A DNA stretch of 64,000 bases from Hippopus hippopus (GCA_946811185.2 OX328104.1:47476505-47540504); one strand, 5' to 3'; positions 33,794 to 45,837 are shown, counted from the first letter of the stretch. Translations and numbers: made by a program. Notes: generated by a model not told the origin, from the letters alone.

Positions 33794-34830
33794 ATAACAT
33801 GATGGACACCAGTGTTCCTATCCCACCCGCCGATATCGGGGACACAAGAAAACGAAACCTCGTTCTTGACGAAGAGCGATTCGAAGATACCTTTCTGAAG
33901 TGTTTGATTTGTCGTGAAAGTTATGACGATGGAGAAAAACTGCCAAAGATGCTTCCTTGCCACCACACATTCTGTTTGGATTGTCTTCAACAAATGTTCA
34001 GAGTAGAAGGAGAGTTTCGACAAACTCTTACTTCAGCATTTCGGAATATGCCTGTTGCTGTCAAAATCAGCTGTCCAACTTGTCGTGAAGGCATTATTGT
34101 ATCAACAAATGACATTAAAAAGCTGCCAAATGATCATACGGTCCTAGAACTAGTATCTTTCATTAAACAAATAGGGAAAGCCAAGGTAGCATACTGTTCC
34201 AGGCATCAACTCCAACCTCTGAACTTTTTCTGTGAACCTTGTATGGCGCCGGTTTGTTGTGATTGCACCGTTATTGACCACAAAGAAGCAAATGGCCACG
34301 AGGTCGTCAATTTGGATGAAGCCATGAAGAAATACACGCCTGCAGTTGATAAAACTCTAGGTGAGATCGACAAGGAGAGGAAATCGCTGGAGGAGAAACG
34401 TCATGCGCTAGAAAAAGCGTTTGATAACGTTGAGCAGATACAGCGTGAGCTCGCTGTTCAAATCAGACAAACGTTTGATCGTATACGAGATTCAGTGGAC
34501 GAAAGAGAGAGAGAACTGTTTGATATTTCTGAACGTCAAATCGACAAGAAGAGAACATTGTTACGGGACTGCATGAAACAGATTTCCGCAAGAGAAGCTG
34601 AACTTAAACAGCAAACAGCGAAACTAACACAAACCAAAGAGACAAGAGATTTGTTAAACCTGTTCGATTTCAATAGAGGTGCACGTGAAGTGTTGGAGGA
34701 CAAACCGGATATACCTGTGGCCAAGTCTTCGGAAGATTTTGCAGTGAGCTTCCAGTTCAACAGCCGTCAGGAAAACAGTATACGTTCAAATATATCTAGC
34801 TTTGGAGACGTTACTTTTAAGTTTGATTAA
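33794..34830 (+). CDS. TRIM-like RING/B-box/coiled-coil protein 1, main exon
   Basis: This exon codes for a probable cytoplasmic E3 ubiquitin ligase of the TRIM/RBCC type. Spliced to 31148-31208 it gives 365 residues. The RING has CLIC at 57-60, CHHTFCLDC at 76-84 and CPTC at 114-117, a C3HC4 pattern with about 29 residues between the last two pairs. The type 2 B-box runs from about 155 to 189 (CSRH, CEPC, C-x2-C, DH, GH) with all ligands present. A charged coiled coil covers about 200-310. The C-terminus ends in a short strand-like segment (VSFQFN, then NISSFGDVTFKFD), with no NHL, B30.2 or filamin domain. The exon starts at the acceptor TTCTAG, 5 bases before the first in-frame ATG (33799); starting there would give 343 residues. 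The open frame runs further upstream to 33667, but that part is family A repeat and intron. RBCC proteins usually act as ubiquitin ligases, often in innate immunity; the partner is unknown. No AATAAA is evident close downstream. Confidence 0.9.
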
Positions 34831-35002
34831 TTCCATAAGAATGCAACTAACGACAGTGCAAAAATAGCAGCTGTACACACAGTTTCAGTGATATTCAGAT
34901 CGTGGCAATACGTGCTATTTAAAGACGTTCAACTAAATTGCTAAACTGACACACTGAAGAAATATCTCATGGAAAGAAATTTTTTTTTTTAAATTCGTTT
35001 TT

Positions 35003-36342
35003 AGCTCCACTGGCCGAAGGCCAGCGGGCTTAAGTCATGGCCCGGTGTCTGTCGTGCGTCCGTCCGTGCGTCCTTCCGTCCGTGCGTTAACTTTTATTTC
35101 AACTATCTTCTTCTCTGAAACTACCATCCAATTTTGATGAAAATTCACAGAAATGATCCTGCTATGTTCCTCTTCAGAATTTCTTGAAAGAATTTGATTT
35201 CTTCAAAAACTCTGGTTGCCATGGCAACAAAACTGAAAAATATTGGAAATCTTGAAAAATCTTCTTGTCTGAAACCATAAGGCCTAGGGCTACCAAATTT
35301 GGCATGTAGCTTTATCTAGTAGACCTCTCAAGTTTCTTCAAATTATAGCCCTGGGGTCAAAATTGACTTCTATCAAGTTTCTTCAAATTATAGCCCTGGG
35401 GTCAAAATTGGCCCCGCCCCGGGGGAGTCACAAGTTTTAAATGGGCTTATATATGGAAAATTAAAAAAAAAATCTTCCTGTACCTAGCCATAAGGCCTAG
35501 GGCTACCAAATTTTGCATGTAGCTTTATCTAGTTGGCCTCTACCAAGAGTGCCCAAATTATAGTCCTGGGGTCAAATTTGACCCCGCCCTAGAGGTCACA
35601 AGTTTTACATGGGCTTATACAGAGAAAACTTTAAAAATCTCCCTGTACTTAGCCATAAAGCCTAGGGCCATCAAATACATTTTGCATGTAGCTTTATCTA
35701 GTTGGCCTCTACCAAAATGCCCAAATTATAGCCCTAGGGTCAAATGTTATCCCACCCCGGTGATCACAAGTTTTACATGGGTTATTATATAGGGAAAACT
35801 TTGAAAATCTTCTCTTACGTAGCCATAAGGCCTAGGGCTACTTAATTTTCTATGTGACTTTATCTAGTCGGCATCCATCAAGAGAGCCCAAATTATAGCC
35901 CTGAGGTCAAGTTTGCCCCCACCCTAGTGGTCTCAAGTTTTACATGGGCTTACAGTGTATATAGTGAAAACTTTAGAAATATTCTTGTTTCTAACCATAA
36001 AAACTAGGGCTACCAAATTTAGCCCTGTCTCAGGGGTCTCATGTTTTACAAAGCCTCATATTGAGGAAACTTTGAAAATCTCGTTTATAACCACAAATTC
36101 TAGACCTTTATTATTTGGTATGGGGCTTTATCTTGTGGACCTTTACCAGGATTCAAGTAATTATAGCTCTGTGGTCAAAAATGGCTTTTCCCTGGGGTCA
36201 TAACTTTCTAATGGGATTTTATAGAGAAATTTTTGTATGTTTACTAGCTCGAAACCAATTGACCAAGTATTGTAATGTTTGGCAAGTAGGCTTTTTACTT
36301 ATTAGCCAGTGGAGCGATACAGGGCCATCATGGCCCTCTTGT
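35003..36342. mobile_element. 1.34-kb element with inverted ends and about five 170-bp internal units
   Basis: Ends AGCTCCACTGGC and GCCAGTGGAGC are inverted. Each end also has its own small hairpin (CTGGCCGAAGGCCAG and AGGGCCATCATGGCCCT). Inside, CCATAAGGCCTAGGGCTACC-like blocks recur near 35274, 35488, 35653, 35823 and 35994. A 45-bp segment is duplicated near 35340-35400. The layout resembles Helentron-derived bivalve elements, with no coding capacity. Confidence 0.75.
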
Positions 36343-36349
36343 TATTGAA

Positions 36350-36985
36350 TGGATTAGAGAAAGATGCAATAACATGTACATGTGCTTCTAATAGGTACTT
36401 GTAATAATTGCCTCTTTTTCCACAATGCTTTCAGAATTGACCTGCTGGAGGGAAGTACAAACCAGTGTTTGTGTACGATGGGGCTGCACTGCATACGTCT
36501 TTCATATAAATACACATGTATGTCAACCATGTCATTGGTAGAAAATTTACTAGAAATGCATGCAAATATTGTTTTCTCCTCTTATTTAGTCTTACGGTTC
36601 TTTAGCTTTAAGTGAATCTCTGATTATTTCTTAAACTGCTGCAGAGGTATATAATTGTTGTTTCGTTGAAGAAACTCTACAAAAAAGTTCGTCGGTCAGA
36701 TTATTAGTTGGTGATTCATCTAAGGGTTTTAATGCTAACAGCATTACTTTCCTAGAAACTTTGCTGTAGGGAACTGTTTAAAGTGTAAAAAATGTATTCT
36801 CATGCGATAAGGTGTTCAAATATAAACCTGAAGCGTGATTTTTGTAACCTAAAGATTCCACCTTGAAATACCCTTTCGTTAATTTATCATAATAACTGTG
36901 AAGATGATTATAATTAAGACTCAATTGAAAACTGAGTAACCGACCAGAGCCTTTTTTTTTGTTAGCTATATATCTCCATTATATC
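36350..36985. other. No gene seen
   Basis: AT-rich DNA. A loose TTTTTCCACAATGCTTTCAG at 36414 resembles a family A arm. Confidence 0.4.
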
Positions 36986-36990
36986 TTCAT

Positions 36991-37289
36991 ATATGGCCTG
37001 CAACACGCGAAAGGGGACATTCGGACATTTGCGTAAAGTGTCGTCTCGGATCAGCCTGCGCAGTCCGCACAGGCTAATCCGAGACGGCACTTTACGTCTA
37101 CAATAGATTGTGTTCTTCAGAAGACTTGCGTAAAACAGAAATTTACATAAAAACGGAAAGTGTAACACAAAATCTAATGTAGTCGTAAAGTGCCGTCTCG
37201 GATTAACCTGCGCGGACTGCGCTTGCTGATCCGAGACGAAATGTTACGCAAATGTCCGAATGCCCCTTTTCGCGTGTTGCAAGCCATAT
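36991..37289. mobile_element. Family C MITE, complete
   Basis: Ends ATATGGCCTGCAACACGCGA and TCGCGTGTTGCAAGCCATAT pair well. Two GC-rich hairpins sit inside. One arm is mutated in the second hairpin (GACTGCGCTTGCTGATC). Confidence 0.9.
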
Positions 37290-37291
37290 GT

Positions 37292-37552
37292 GAGCCATGC
37301 TTTGTGAAAAGGGAGGTTAATGCGTCTGCAAAAAGTATCGACCAGGTCAACCTGTACACTTTGCATAGGTTGACCAGAGTCGAAAGGTTTTCCTTAGGTA
37401 AATTTCCTGCATGTCCAAAGACCTTCTACCTTAAGATTCAGCCGATTGTTAGACTAAATAAATTGTATGGATCTATAATTATGTGATGACTTTTTTAATA
37501 CAATGCATCAAAAACATTAATAAACTCCCATTTACCAGAGCATGGCTCATAT
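37292..37552 (+). mobile_element. Family B MITE directly beside family C
   Basis: From GAGCCATGCTTTGTG to CAGAGCATGGCTC. The hairpin stem is reduced (CAACCTGTAC/TGCATAGGTTG) but still pairs in part. It starts two bases after the family C copy. Confidence 0.85.
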
Positions 37553-37689
37553 ATAGTTACTTGAGCATGCATTATACCATATTTATACATTGTATTTCAA
37601 ATAGTAACGGTATCCTATAAAACTGAAGCAGTTATCAAACTGGTCACTATTCCGAACTTTATTTATCTTGGAATGTAACACAACATTTG

Positions 37690-37897
37690 AGCCATGCACT
37701 GGTGATGCATTATGGATCCATAAAACCCATGTAGTCGAACAACCAACTAAATTCAGAGATAAAATAATCCTTGGACAAGCAGAACATTTACATATAGCAA
37801 AAGTATCGACCGTGTCAGCCTGCGCGGAATGCGCAGGCTGACATGAATCGATACTTTTTGCAGAGGCATTAAGCCCCCTTCTCGCAGAGCATGACTC
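37690..37897 (-). mobile_element. Family B MITE, shortened
   Basis: From GAGCCATGCACTGG to GCAGAGCATGACTC. The left part has a deletion, and the hairpin is a perfect CAGCCTGCGC stem with a GGAAT loop. Confidence 0.8.
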
Positions 37898-37919
37898 ACG
37901 TCTTTTTAAATATCATGGT

Positions 37920-38680
37920 TTGCCTCTATGGCACAAAGAAAAAGAAGTCTGGAATCCCACTGTAACCGATTTTCCATCTGTAATATAATGAAAAGTGGTA
38001 CTTATTACTAACAGTTCATTATCTTTATGATTTATTTATGTAGGGGCATTCAATCACCTTTTAAAGAGCGTGGATCAAGTGTATTTTGGTCTTTAATTTT
38101 GACTGTAACAGTTAATTATCCTTATTTAGCACGTCGAGAGTTAATAGATCTTCAATTCATAAACAATGAAAGTAAGGTAGCTTGAACATCCATCCCGACG
38201 CACAAACATACATGTAGGAACAGGGGCATTTTATTTTTTCCAGATATTCGGTTTTGTACAAAGAAGCGTTGCTAGTGTAAACTTAGTTCAGTTGAATTTG
38301 ATAAGAAGTCAGTAGAGTAGTTATTTAAAGTTGATTTGCTTCATATTTAATAAAAGACAGCAGATCCTAAGATGGTTTCTTTTCTTTCTCAGATCATAGT
38401 CTTCTTTGATGGATCAGCTTACCATGCCAAAAAAAATCATGAGGAGGTATATATAGTGGATTTTGGTCTGGCACCCGTTATCAAGTTTTGGAAGCTGCCT
38501 CCTCCTTTTCCTCTTCCACTGGACGAACTGAATCATTCAAAAATGATTTTTGCGACTTTTTTACTCAAAATGTTTTCAAGGGTGTTACAGGAATAGCATA
38601 AAAAAAGTTTGAAAAATGGAAACTTTCAAATATCTTCGCATAGGAAACTGTTTACCCAGCCGCACTTATTTTTTTTTTCA
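37920..38680. other. No gene seen
   Basis: The 74-codon frame at 38372 has no recognisable domain and no convincing splice sites. The region looks like unique AT-rich DNA. Confidence 0.4.
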
Positions 38681-38689
38681 ATGCTCCTA

Positions 38690-38880
38690 TAGCCCAGACC
38701 ATTCAATAAACACATAACCGCTGACAGTCGTTTCAACGATGTTTATGTGAGAGGACAGTCAGTTGCTTGAATACAGAGTTGTTGGAAGAACCAATGAAAT
38801 GAATCCCATGAAACACATGAAAAGGTTACACTGGCCGCAATGATATAACTGTGCATGAAACGACGTTATCACGCACAATG
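38690..38880 (+). repeat. SINE body fragment
   Basis: Blocks ACCGCTGACAGTCGTTTCAA, CAGTCAGTTGCTTG and CTGGCCGCAATGATATAACT follow the order of the body of the copy at 22950, without the head. Confidence 0.6.
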
Positions 38881-39209
38881 AAAAAGAACATCGAGTTATG
38901 CCCTATCCGGTAGTTACCTTTTTCATGAACACTTATACCTGGAAAAGAACATAGAGGTCAGCTTGCCTGAAACCACAAAGAATTTTTCCTAAAAACTCGT
39001 GCATAGATGCATTTAGAAAGGTGACCATAAACGCATTGCTCATTTCTTGTATAAATAAAATGTTGGATATAGTATTTCTCATGAATATTCACAGCGGAAA
39101 TCGAGATTTATGTACGTACTTACAATTTTAGACAAAAATCAAAGCACGGAGCACGGAGATAAATGGGTCATGTTTCACAGCAGAGTTTGATTTTTATTCT
39201 TTCTCTAGG

Positions 39210-39375
39210 CTTGTGCATCCTCTGGGTGTACGTGGGAGTGTCCTTGGGCAAGACACTTCAGAGCCCTAGCCTAGTACTGGTGAAACCCAGGAAATACATG
39301 AACATGTGAGCTTTCGCCGTGATATGACTGAAACAATGTTGAAAGCTGCGTAAAACACGATTTAATCAATCAAAC
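39210..39375 (+). repeat. SINE body fragment
   Basis: CTTGGGCAAGACACTTCAGA, then TGATATGACTGAAACAATG and a tail of AATCAATCAAA. Confidence 0.65.
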
Positions 39376-39602
39376 TAGCCTTATGCAACACACTGGAACT
39401 ATTTGCAATATCAATACCTTCAGCGCTTTGAAAATCAATTTCTCGGATCACTTCATCCATAATGTTACTGAGTCAGCGGAAACTAGTGATGTCGGTGTTT
39501 TCTTTCTCAAAATTCAACTTTTTTATCTGTGTTTTGCCCATTACTTCACATACCACTTTTGCACATACCACCAACTATCACTAGGTGATACAATATAAAA
39601 TT

Positions 39603-39863
39603 AAGCCATGCTCTGTGAAAAGGGGTTTTAATGCATTTTCAAAAAGTATCGATCCAGGTCAGCCTGCGCAGTCCACGCAGGCTGACCTAGGTCGAAACTT
39701 TTTGCTTTTAGTCAATAGTCTGCATTTCAAAGGACCATTCTACGTCATGATTCATTTGGTTGTTAAACAGAATGGATTTTATGCATTCATAATTATGTGA
39801 CACATTGCTTGGTATCTTACATCACGGAGATCCATTAAACCCGCTTTTACCAGACTGCGGCTT
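39603..39863 (+). mobile_element. Family B MITE with AATT duplication
   Basis: From AAGCCATGCTCTGTG to GACTGCGGCTT. AATT stands at 39599-39602 and 39864-39867. The hairpin is well preserved. Confidence 0.9.
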
Positions 39864-40129
39864 AATTATGTGATGACAAGGACAAGGACATAGTGAATGA
39901 TATGGAAGATTTCACAGGAAAATGAGCAACTGCCTGTAACATACAATGCTCTTTCCTTACTTTACAACGCCAACCACTCTATGGGCGTTCAAGTCATATT
40001 TTTGTGGTAATGGGTTGAAATACTTCATGTAAACTGAGAGGTAATCCCAAACAATCTAGGATGTTAACATCATCATATTAACAATGAAATTTCTCGAGGA
40101 AACATTTAGGGTTCACATTGGCTCATGGT

Positions 40130-40315
40130 TTAGCCATTGTAGCTCCTTTGCCGTAGTTTTTTCCCCGCATCAGGCGCTGATCACGTGAGAGTACCCTTGG
40201 GCAAGGCACTACAGAGCCCCATCCTAATACAGTTGAAAACCCAGGAAAATATAAAAGCAGGAGCTGTCGATGCGATATGCCTGATGTTCCGTTAAAAGCG
40301 GTGTAAAACATTAGG
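40130..40315 (+). repeat. SINE fragment
   Basis: CCCTTGGGCAAGGCACTACA, AAAACCCAGGAAAATATAAA and GTTAAAAGCGGTGTAAAACA match the SINE body with changes. Confidence 0.55.
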
Positions 40316-40541
40316 TAAAGAACGCACGCTGCTCTGAAAAGACTTGGTTCCAGGTGAGAAATTCAAAATATTACTTGCATTAAACAGCAGTCATGTCATT
40401 GAAAAAAAAAATGGAACTGAACATTTATAACAAAACAGAAATTTTATTAGAATGATCAGCATAAAAGCTCGGAAGAAAAACTACATTTCATAGTAATGCT
40501 CATACAATTGAGATGGCATACTGGCATACCCTGACAAGTTT

Positions 40542-41290
40542 TTATCACATAACCTTGCTTGGTTTCAATGTAATATACCCATCACGAATTTTCTTATCTT
40601 ATACACGTTTAATATCATATTTGTATGACGTCATTTTTGACGTCATTTTGTACGTATTTCATAGAAGTGAATGGCTTTTATGGATATTACCGTGCGTGCA
40701 TGTGTATGTAGTTCTGCATCTTCTGATCTATAATTTGTGAAATATCGTTATGTGGTAAAAAGAATCTGACATTCGGTGGTATTTGAGATGAAATTTTATT
40801 AAACTCGTCAAGAAAAAATGTTATTAAGCTCGCCAAAGGCTCGCTTAATAACATTTTCCCTAGACTCGTTTAATAAAATTTTATCCCAAACACCAACTCA
40901 TGTCAGATCCTATATTTATCACATAACCTCCCTTGTTTTCAGTGTAATATACCCATCACGAATTTTCTTATCTTATACACGTTTAATATCATATTTGTAT
41001 GACGTCATTTTTGACGTCATTTTGTACGTATTTCATAGTTTTAAAGTGAATAGGTTTTATGGATTTTACCACGGGTGCATCTATAGATGGTTTTGCATTA
41101 TCTGATCTATAATTTGTGAAATATCGTTATGTGATAAAAAGAATCTGACATGAGTTGGCGTTTGATATATAAATTTTATTAAACTCGTCAAGAAAAAATG
41201 TTATTAAGCTCGCCAAAGCTCGCTTAATAACATTTTCTCTACACTCGTTTAATAAAATTATCTCAAACACCAACTCATGTCAGATCCTAT
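40542..41290. repeat. Tandem duplication of about 375 bp with CRE-like pairs and a hairpin
   Basis: Unit 1 is 40542-40916 and unit 2 is 40917-41290. Each has two TGACGTCA palindromes 12 bases apart (40626 and 40638; 41000 and 41012). Each also has a foldback around AATGTTATTAAGCTCGCC / GCTCGCTTAATAACATT. Unit 2 has about 5-10 bp of indels relative to unit 1. Confidence 0.85.
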
Positions 41291-41774
41291 AAACTTCTTT
41301 ACATAGAACAAATAATTGGATAAAAGGCATAAAAAGTGAAGAAGTCTTCTATATGTTAAAGATTTTTACCAAAAAATATAATTAATTTCATTTGCTATTA
41401 AGGAGGAAAAAAAAACTTCACAAGAGTTGTCTTTGTCGAGTACCATTTACAGTGCCACATATGACGCCTTTGTGTGGTAAAAACACAAACAGAAGCAACT
41501 GCTTCTAACTCTTCCCACACATTTCCGTAACATTTAAAGAAACCATTTTCTTTCTCCTTCTCTAAATGGTTGCTCTTTATGGTTTGTTGTATCAAGCCAG
41601 CGATGTTCTATTAAGAAAAATTCAAGTGATTCCGACACAGAAGAGGACACATGCGTTTTGTACAGGGATTTTATGGCAATTTCCCCACCTGCGCCTCTGC
41701 GCCGAGCCCAGTGGGCGTGTCGGTTGTTTATTATGCGATACACCTTGGGCTATTATCCTCATATAAATACCTAC

Positions 41775-41998
41775 TTAAACCCTTTATCACACCTATCCTG
41801 TGTTTTTACAACCCCTACACTGAAAGTTTTTAAAAGCATCGAGGAGAAAGGAGAAAATAATGGTAACCAGCATTTTCTCCTTTTCCCACAATGTTTTCAA
41901 CTTTCTAAAAGACAAAACTATTTATTTGTGCTCCTATAATTTTGTCGTCAAATGTCATCGAAATAGAGGGGAAAATTGCCTTCTTGTAAAGAAGTTAA
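41775..41998 (+). mobile_element. Family A TTAA hairpin MITE, full length
   Basis: TTAA lies at both ends. The hairpin is well kept, and the right half is diverged (TTCTTGTAAAGAAGTTAA). Confidence 0.8.
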
Positions 41999-42183
41999 AA
42001 CATTTTTTGTATGAATTTCAGGTGTGTGAAGTCTGTATTTAATTTTCTTTTTCGTTAAGAAAACAAACACAATCAAGGTTTTGTGTGATTTGTAAAACAG
42101 GCTTTGAAAAAGGTCTTAGTCACCAAGAATGACCGACGTTACAGATACCTTTTCTCGCCAAATTATCTTGTTACATGAAGACG

Positions 42184-42385
42184 AAAATTTTGACTAGTCG
42201 AAAATAAAAGCATTTGCAGACGACAAATTAATTGAGGATCAAATTATGTGATTCGTTTGTGAAAGCCAGGTACATTTAACACTGTTTGAAAAAAAAAGAA
42301 AATGCTGGTTACCATTATTTCTTCTTTTCCCACAATGTTTTCAAAAGCTTTCTTACTTTGGATCGCTAAAACACGGGAATGCCCG
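42184..42385 (-). mobile_element. Family A MITE, right end missing
   Basis: AATTTTGACTAGTCGAAAAT leads through a decayed hairpin to GCTAAAACACGGGAATG, where SINE sequence follows. Confidence 0.65.
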
Positions 42386-42389
42386 TGTT

Positions 42390-42565
42390 TGTTCGAAGGT
42401 CATATCGTCTTCGTTGGGGTTTCCTTGTTCAAGACAGCTCAGAGCCCTAGCCTAGTACATGTAAAACCCAGGACACAAATGCATAATTATGTGAGCTATC
42501 GCTATGATATGACTGAAATAATGTGGAAAGTGGCATAAGACACCATTCAATGAATCAATCAAAAT
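42390..42565 (+). repeat. SINE body fragment
   Basis: CAGAGCCCTAGCCTAGTACA, TGATATGACTGAAATAATG and AATGAATCAATCAAA in the usual order. Confidence 0.65.
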
Positions 42566-42799
42566 TTCACATATAAACGTAAAAGAGAACATTTGAAAGA
42601 AAAAAGTAATTAGATCTACATTTGAATGAAATAATTGGAAAAGAAGCAAAATTTTGCATACAGGAAGCAATTTTTCCTTTCACCTAAATGTTTTCAAGTG
42701 TTTTCACAGATGGATAAAAAGCTCGCAAAGTCTGACATTTGATTCATAAATCTGCAAACTCCTCAAAACTAAAAACAATTCAGTCCTTATTCTATATTG

Positions 42800-42925
42800 A
42801 GAAAGTTGAGCAATTTCTGATTGGCTATCCCGCTTGGTTTAGCCATTAGAAATTGAGTTACGTTGAAATTTAGAAAATTATTTGGAATTAGACTAAGAAT
42901 GTTAAGATTTGTTAGGTAATTCGCA
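42800..42925. repeat. Copy of the CCAATCAG/CTGATTGG element
   Basis: AATTTCTGATTGGCTATCC, GAGTTACGTTGAAATTTAG and AAGAATGTTAAGATTTGTTA match the 15560 element in the opposite orientation. Confidence 0.45.
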
Positions 42926-43599
42926 CCAAACTCTAAACGCATATATCCCATAACCTGAGAGACAATTAGTTAAGAACTGTTAGATTTAAAACAGTTACAA
43001 TACAGAATCTGCGACAGGGTTACAAAATGTAAGGGTTCGTTTTCAAACAGCTTATGCATATGTAGCATGTATATCGAAAACGATGACGTGTTTTTAGGTA
43101 TGGTCTTACACCTGTATTTCAATTTCAAAAAAGCATGAAACAGCGGGGAACATGCAACAAGTTAATTTTTAATTCAATACTTGAGATAAATGTCGGGAGT
43201 AAACGACATTGCAATGGAAAATAAAGCTAACTCTAGATCTACACGACTTTTTTGTTTGTTTTAAAGATCCCCAACCCCATAATTATATGCCAGCAGCAGT
43301 TGTTCAAACTTAGAATTAAGGGATATATAAATACATTTTAACTCGTTTAGCAACTTTACCTTGTTAATAAAGAATAGATCTACAGTTTCCGTCTGCCACA
43401 TCGCCTTCGATCGATGATGGCACCATTTCCTTCCTTGGTTTCTCATCAAGTTTTAATATCAGTCTCGATCTTTTTCGATCAAGTGTCAAGATTGCAAATT
43501 GTTCACTTCAGTATCTCACATATTACAGAGTAACTATATAAAAAGGCAGGTTTTATTGCAAAGGGTCATGAACAAATCATTAAAGCGCGCAAAGGTAAA

Positions 43600-43812
43600 G
43601 GCAGACGACATTAAAACCGTCCAATAACGACGCATGCGTTGAGAAGACTTCCGGTGTTAGACCTTTCTAAATGTAGACATAAATATACGAAATGTCGCTC
43701 CCAGTTATGGGTTAAAACAAAAAAAGATAAATCACCGGACAATATCAAAGCAACGGTTGCCAAGGGAACGGGATATATAACTGGACAATTTGTGATATTA
43801 CACAGGTTGGTG
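43600..43812 (+). promoter_or_regulatory. Candidate promoter and non-coding first exon, possibly of TRIM-like gene 2
   Basis: Non-repetitive DNA holds a cluster of promoter-like motifs: CCAAT at 43621, ACGCATGCGT (NRF1-like) at 43630-43639, CTTCCGGT (ETS-like) at 43648-43655, and GTTGCCAAGGGAAC (RFX X-box-like) at 43756-43769. A TATA-like ATATATAA lies at 43774 and a possible donor ACACAG|GTTGGT at 43811. The first coding exon of gene 2 starts at an acceptor 8 kb downstream, so a non-coding first exon is needed somewhere. It could equally serve an unseen gene. Confidence 0.3.
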
Positions 43813-44021
43813 ACCGCATTTTTTTTTCTGACAAAAATTAATTTCATGTAAATTACCTGTGTCAGTGAATTACTCTACATTTTGCCACATTTGCTCAGTG
43901 TTAAAAATACGCAGCTCAATATGAAGTTTAATATTTGTCTTGTTTTGATTGATAATCAACCCTCCTAATGCAGTATTTGTAAAACCTATTTACGCATTTT
44001 ATGGGCAATTCATATTGTTTC

Positions 44022-44254
44022 TTAAGTCTGTACCAGACGACCAAAGTTTGAACTGGTCCACTTTGAAAGAGTTGCAGACGACGCAATAAAATGTGGTTGA
44101 AATAGTGCAAATTATCTTTGAAAGGGTAGTAAACATTATTGGAAAAGGAAAAATGCTGGTTACCAGCATTTTCTCATATTTCCACGATGTTTTCCAAAGT
44201 CTACTTTCTAAAGCCTAGGTTGTTGGAATTCTGGATTGTGTAGTTAAGGGTTAA
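44022..44254 (-). mobile_element. Family A TTAA hairpin MITE, full length
   Basis: TTAA at both ends. A few bases are lost from one hairpin arm. Confidence 0.8.
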
Positions 44255-44369
44255 ACAATGTTCACATTTGTTTGAATACTTTGTAGCCTGCAGTTTGTCA
44301 TATTATTATGTCCTAGTAAATCTGTTCTATATCAACCACAGTTGTCAGACTACAACCTAAGGTAATATT

Positions 44370-44445
44370 GAGGGCAATGTAGATCAGACTACATATTCTT
44401 TGCAATCTGATGATCAAAGTGTACTCTGTCCATATAAGCTGAGCA
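44370..44445. repeat. Family D remnant
   Basis: GGCAATGTAGATCAGACTAC and ATCAAAGTGTACTCTGTCCA are damaged arms of a family D hairpin, lying just before an intact copy. Confidence 0.45.
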
Positions 44446-44456
44446 ATTAACCCATA

Positions 44457-44653
44457 GGCTACTAAGCGCAACTCACAGACCTTTTGCAGACTGTCTAAAT
44501 CAAGATCAGACTGCACAGAACATGCAGTCTGATCTTTGATCTACACTGTCCATTGAAGACATATTTCCCCAAAAAACTTACCTTTGAAACAGCAAAATTT
44601 GGGGTTTTACTATATGCTTATTTATTTCATTTCACTTGATTAATAAGGGTTAA
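44457..44653 (+). mobile_element. Family D TTAA hairpin MITE, full length
   Basis: TTAA at 44457 and 44650-44653. The stem CAGACTGCAC/ATGCAGTCTG encloses loop AGAAC. Confidence 0.85.
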
Positions 44654-45608
44654 ATTCAGGTTCATCACAGAACATCAGGTGTGATCTTTGAGACAGATCT
44701 AGTTAATGAGGCTTGATGATGAAAACAGTTCTGACATCAGTACATGTACGTTTTATTCACTGATTCAAAATGTCCATTGTGAAGAAAAACCCAAGTAACA
44801 CTTGCCAAGAGTGATCACAAATTATAGAGGACAGTCATTTTTAGGGAATTAATAAATTGCCTTATAATTTATAGAAGCATGGACAACTCTAAGGTAAAAT
44901 CACAAGCAAGTGCTCCTTTGCCCACAATATTTTCCTGAGCTGTCAACTGCAAACACTGTTAACTGTATGGGTGTAAACAGTGGTACATGCAAATTGTTCT
45001 GTGCAGTAGTAGGTTAAGGCTTAAACCTCTTGTATTTAATGTGGACTTAACATACTTTGCCTGGGGTCAACTTTCTCTTACCATTTTCTCCAGTAACTGT
45101 CTTCATAGCAAAAGTAAACAAGACATGTGCATTCTGAATCCAGAAAAAAATCGAATGAATTATAGTTGGCTTAAGAAATGGGATTTATCTGAGAAAAGGT
45201 TTAAAACTTTTCGGGGAAAGGAGAGAATGCTGAAATGTTGCTGAAATTATGGGAGTTTGTCTTTGAAACAGTAAAAAGGTACAGGACTACAGGTATATAA
45301 AATATTGATTTGCTCGAATTATCAAGAACAAAGTCAACAAGAAGCAATCTACATAAAGTATTCAAAAAGCATTCAAAGACAGAATCACGCAAGAACATTG
45401 TGGTGTGGTTGATTCCTGGACCTCCTAAATGGACTAAATGAAGTTGTTTTGGCTCCAAGTATTAACTCCTGAAGTCAGTTAACGCAATGTTAAAAAAAGT
45501 AAACAGTGTGGAAAAAAGAGAAACTGCATTTGATTTTCTTCTTTTTCCAAAATGATTTTGTTTGTCCTCACCCTCAGAAAGCAGGAAAAAAAGGGAACAT
45601 AGGATTTA

Positions 45609-45837
45609 TTAACCCTTTACCACACAATCCAGAATTTTAATGACCCTAAGAAAGATACATATTGAAAACACTGTGGGAAAAGGAGAAAATGCTGGAAACC
45701 AGCATTTTCTCCTTTTCCCACAATGTTTTCTACCCTTCTGAAAACAAATTTCAAGTTTTGAGTCTCATTTGTTTTGTTGTCTGCAAATGCATTTAATATG
45801 GACAAGTCTAAAATTTTATTGGTTGGTAAAGGGTTAA
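45609..45837 (+). mobile_element. Family A TTAA hairpin MITE, well preserved
   Basis: It is 229 bp with TTAA at both ends. The hairpin arms pair almost perfectly around CTGGAAACCAG. It is a good reference copy. Confidence 0.95.

Noticed and set aside
33667..33798. Upstream extension of TRIM-like protein 1 in the same frame
   Set aside because: The extra 44 codons lie in family A repeat and intron-like sequence, an acceptor sits at 33791-33793, and the splice to 31208 gives a better in-frame start.
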